NCBI RefSeq assembly: GCF_026410195.1
Contig: NZ_JAPMLM010000068.1
Location: forward strand, 776,833-840,832
DNA length: 64,000 nt
Source of the DNA: Xanthomarina sp. F2636L
GTDB lineage: Bacteria; Bacteroidota; Bacteroidia; Flavobacteriales; Flavobacteriaceae
Direction: 5' to 3'
How positions within the stretch are numbered: the first letter of the stretch is position 1; each line of letters opens with the position of its first letter. This document shows, piece after piece, positions 62,551 through 64,000 of this stretch. A program made the position numbers and the translations under genes. The notes below the pieces were generated by a model. That model saw only the letters and a list, made by a program, of their open reading frames with translations, did no database searches and was not told where the DNA came from.

Positions 62551-64000
62551 ATGAAAAAAACCCTCACACTAGTAATTTTATGTTTGTTTTTTAGTGGATA
62601 CAGTTTTGCTCAAGAGCGAAATTGTGCTTCTATGGATAACTTAGAATACAGAATGCAACAAGACCCTGGTCTAGCGCAAAAAATGGCTCAAATTGAAACT
62701 TACACTCAAAACAAGATTCAAAACATGGAACAAAATAGAATTGATGGTTCTATTATAACAATTCCTGTGGTTGTCCATGTTATTTACAGCAATTCTAACG
62801 AGAATATTAGCGATGCACAAATCTTATCGCAAATTCAAGTATTAAACGACGATTTTAGAAGAATGAATTCTGATGCCAACAACACGTGGTCTCAAGCTGC
62901 AGATACACAGATTCAGTTTTGTATGGCGACTGTAGATCCTAATGGAAATCCAACCAATGGAATTACTAGAAAGTCTTCAACAAAAACATCTTGGGGAACC
63001 AACGATGCGATGAAAAAGTCAGCTCAAGGTGGTGTAAACCCTTGGGATACATCACAATACTTAAATATGTGGGTATGTAATATTGGAGGAGGAATTTTAG
63101 GCTACGCACAATTTCCTGGAGGAAGTGCATCTACTGATGGTGTTGTAATTGGTCCAAATTATTTTGGAAGTATAGAAGGAGGCTCTGGATTTTACCTATC
63201 GTCTCCTTTCAATTTAGGAAGAACAACAACTCATGAAGTAGGTCATTTTTTAAACCTGCGTCATATTTGGGGCGATGGTGGATGTTCTGTAGACGATTAT
63301 GTTAGCGATACACCAACCTCAGATGCTGCAAACTATGGTTGTGCTACCGGACATGTGTCTTGTGGAACCACAGATATGGTACAAAATTATATGGATTATA
63401 GCGACGATGCGTGTATGAATCTATATACACAAGGTCAGAAAAACAGAATGCGTGCAATCTTACTTCCAGGAGGTTCTAGAGCTAGTCTTGGAGCTTCAAC
63501 AAAATGTGATGGAGGTGGAAATACCCCAACTTGTTCAGATGGCGTTCAAAACGGTAATGAAACAGGTGTAGATTGTGGTGGACCAGATTGTGCACCTTGT
63601 GAAACTTCTTGTACAGATAATGAAGTTATTGTATCTATTAAATTTGATAATTATCCTGCTGAGACAGCATGGTCACTTAAAAATAGTTCAGGTACAACCG
63701 TAGCTTCTGGTGGAACTTATGGGTCTGCAGCTGGAGGATCTACTATCTCTGAAACCTTATGTTTACCAGACGGATGTTATACATTCACAATCACGGACAC
63801 TTATGGCGATGGCATCTGCTGCTCTTACGGTAATGGAAATTACTCTGTTACAGGTTCTACTGGAACATTAGTTTCTGGGAGTTCTTTTGGAAGTTCAGAA
63901 GCCACTGATTTCTGTTTAGGTGGTGCACCAGCTCCAACATGTACAGATGGTATTCAAAATGGTGATGAAACCGGAGTTGATTGTGGAGGTTCATCTTGTG
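62551..64000 (+). CDS. Secreted M43 (pappalysin-like) zinc metalloprotease, 3' end beyond the window
   Basis: The frame is open from ATG 62551 to the window end (483 residues so far), with a signal peptide of about 21 residues (SGYSFAQ). The zinc motif HEVGHFLNLRH lies at about residues 228-238, and the Met-turn in NYMDYSDDACM near 281, both standard for M43B. After the catalytic domain, cysteine-rich modules of the form DGVQNGNETGVDCGG occur near residue 330 and again at the window edge, around a proprotein-like beta domain with DGCYTFTITDTYGDGICC. A T9SS sorting domain is expected past the window end, but this cannot be seen. Confidence 0.9.
   Translation, partial: MKKTLTLVILCLFFSGYSFAQERNCASMDNLEYRMQQDPGLAQKMAQIETYTQNKIQNMEQNRIDGSIITIPVVVHVIYSNSNENISDAQILSQIQVLNDDFRRMNSDANNTWSQAADTQIQFCMATVDPNGNPTNGITRKSSTKTSWGTNDAMKKSAQGGVNPWDTSQYLNMWVCNIGGGILGYAQFPGGSASTDGVVIGPNYFGSIEGGSGFYLSSPFNLGRTTTHEVGHFLNLRHIWGDGGCSVDDYVSDTPTSDAANYGCATGHVSCGTTDMVQNYMDYSDDACMNLYTQGQKNRMRAILLPGGSRASLGASTKCDGGGNTPTCSDGVQNGNETGVDCGGPDCAPCETSCTDNEVIVSIKFDNYPAETAWSLKNSSGTTVASGGTYGSAAGGSTISETLCLPDGCYTFTITDTYGDGICCSYGNGNYSVTGSTGTLVSGSSFGSSEATDFCLGGAPAPTCTDGIQNGDETGVDCGGSSC

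Noticed and set aside
1..64000. tRNA, rRNA, CRISPR arrays and intact insertion sequences
   Set aside because: Reading both strands I found no cloverleaf-like tract with CCA-type ends, no regularly spaced direct repeats of CRISPR size and no transposase; only small repeats and one broken IVP-type element.

Overview
The window is low-GC DNA from a Bacteroidota genome, almost certainly a marine-type member of the Flavobacteriaceae. The support is gene content (gliding and type IX secretion genes sprE/porW and gldH, T9SS C-terminal sorting domains, DUF6341/DUF6427/DUF5687/DUF4254 families, GLPGLI proteins, an F-type ATPase operon without atpD and atpC), Bacteroidota-type promoters (TTTG then TAnnTTTG) and an absence of Shine-Dalgarno sites. 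I see no tRNA, rRNA, CRISPR array, prophage or intact insertion sequence.

Layout. 1-5267 is the edge of a surface polysaccharide cluster: the end of a UDP-sugar SDR enzyme, a polyprenyl-phosphate sugar transferase, and a minus-strand operon of a CapK-like adenylate enzyme, UDP-GlcNAc 2-epimerase and a GT4 glycosyltransferase. 5323-13898 is housekeeping: purD, upp, small flavobacterial membrane proteins, DUF4254 with a GT9 glycosyltransferase, a PaaE-like reductase and an ABC exporter. 14067-22845 runs sprE, bactofilin, then the atpZ-atpB-E-F-H-A-G operon, with a good promoter before atpB and hairpins after atpE. 22964-30006 holds a lipoprotein, a flippase, dut, a nucleotidyltransferase, a TPR protein, a DUF4292 lipoprotein and an EnvC-like protein. 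30290-32582 is an accessory pair of lipoprotein genes, the first with a heptanucleotide repeat that puts its start codon out of frame. 32650-39100 includes a thioesterase, two SPOR proteins, dprA, trpS and plsC.

39194-43350 is the most structured regulatory region. A lipoprotein, an ECF sigma factor and a dual-membrane anti-sigma/beta-barrel protein form one operon. Its promoter region carries a 32-bp sequence that recurs perfectly, in inverted orientation, on the other side of recA, upstream of a tiny gene with its own terminator. 43430-52676 holds trhO, a TrhP-like U32 protein, a ferredoxin, a radical SAM enzyme, a secreted M23 peptidase, ricT, gldH and PBP1A.

52977-58359 is the best candidate for an undescribed system. 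A repeated leader of about 100 bp precedes each of two small secreted cysteine-containing peptides. Each peptide is followed by a GLPGLI protein, then comes a probable decayed third copy and a large outer-membrane barrel protein. 58439-60214 is a two-subunit CoA-transferase operon split by a broken four-helix-bundle (23S intervening-sequence type) element with inverted repeats. The window closes with a duplicated-ATPase peptide ABC protein and the start of a secreted M43 metalloprotease. A palindrome, TTACGG-N5-CCGTAA, occurs upstream of three secreted or surface loci (30163, 52768, 62413) and may define a small regulon.
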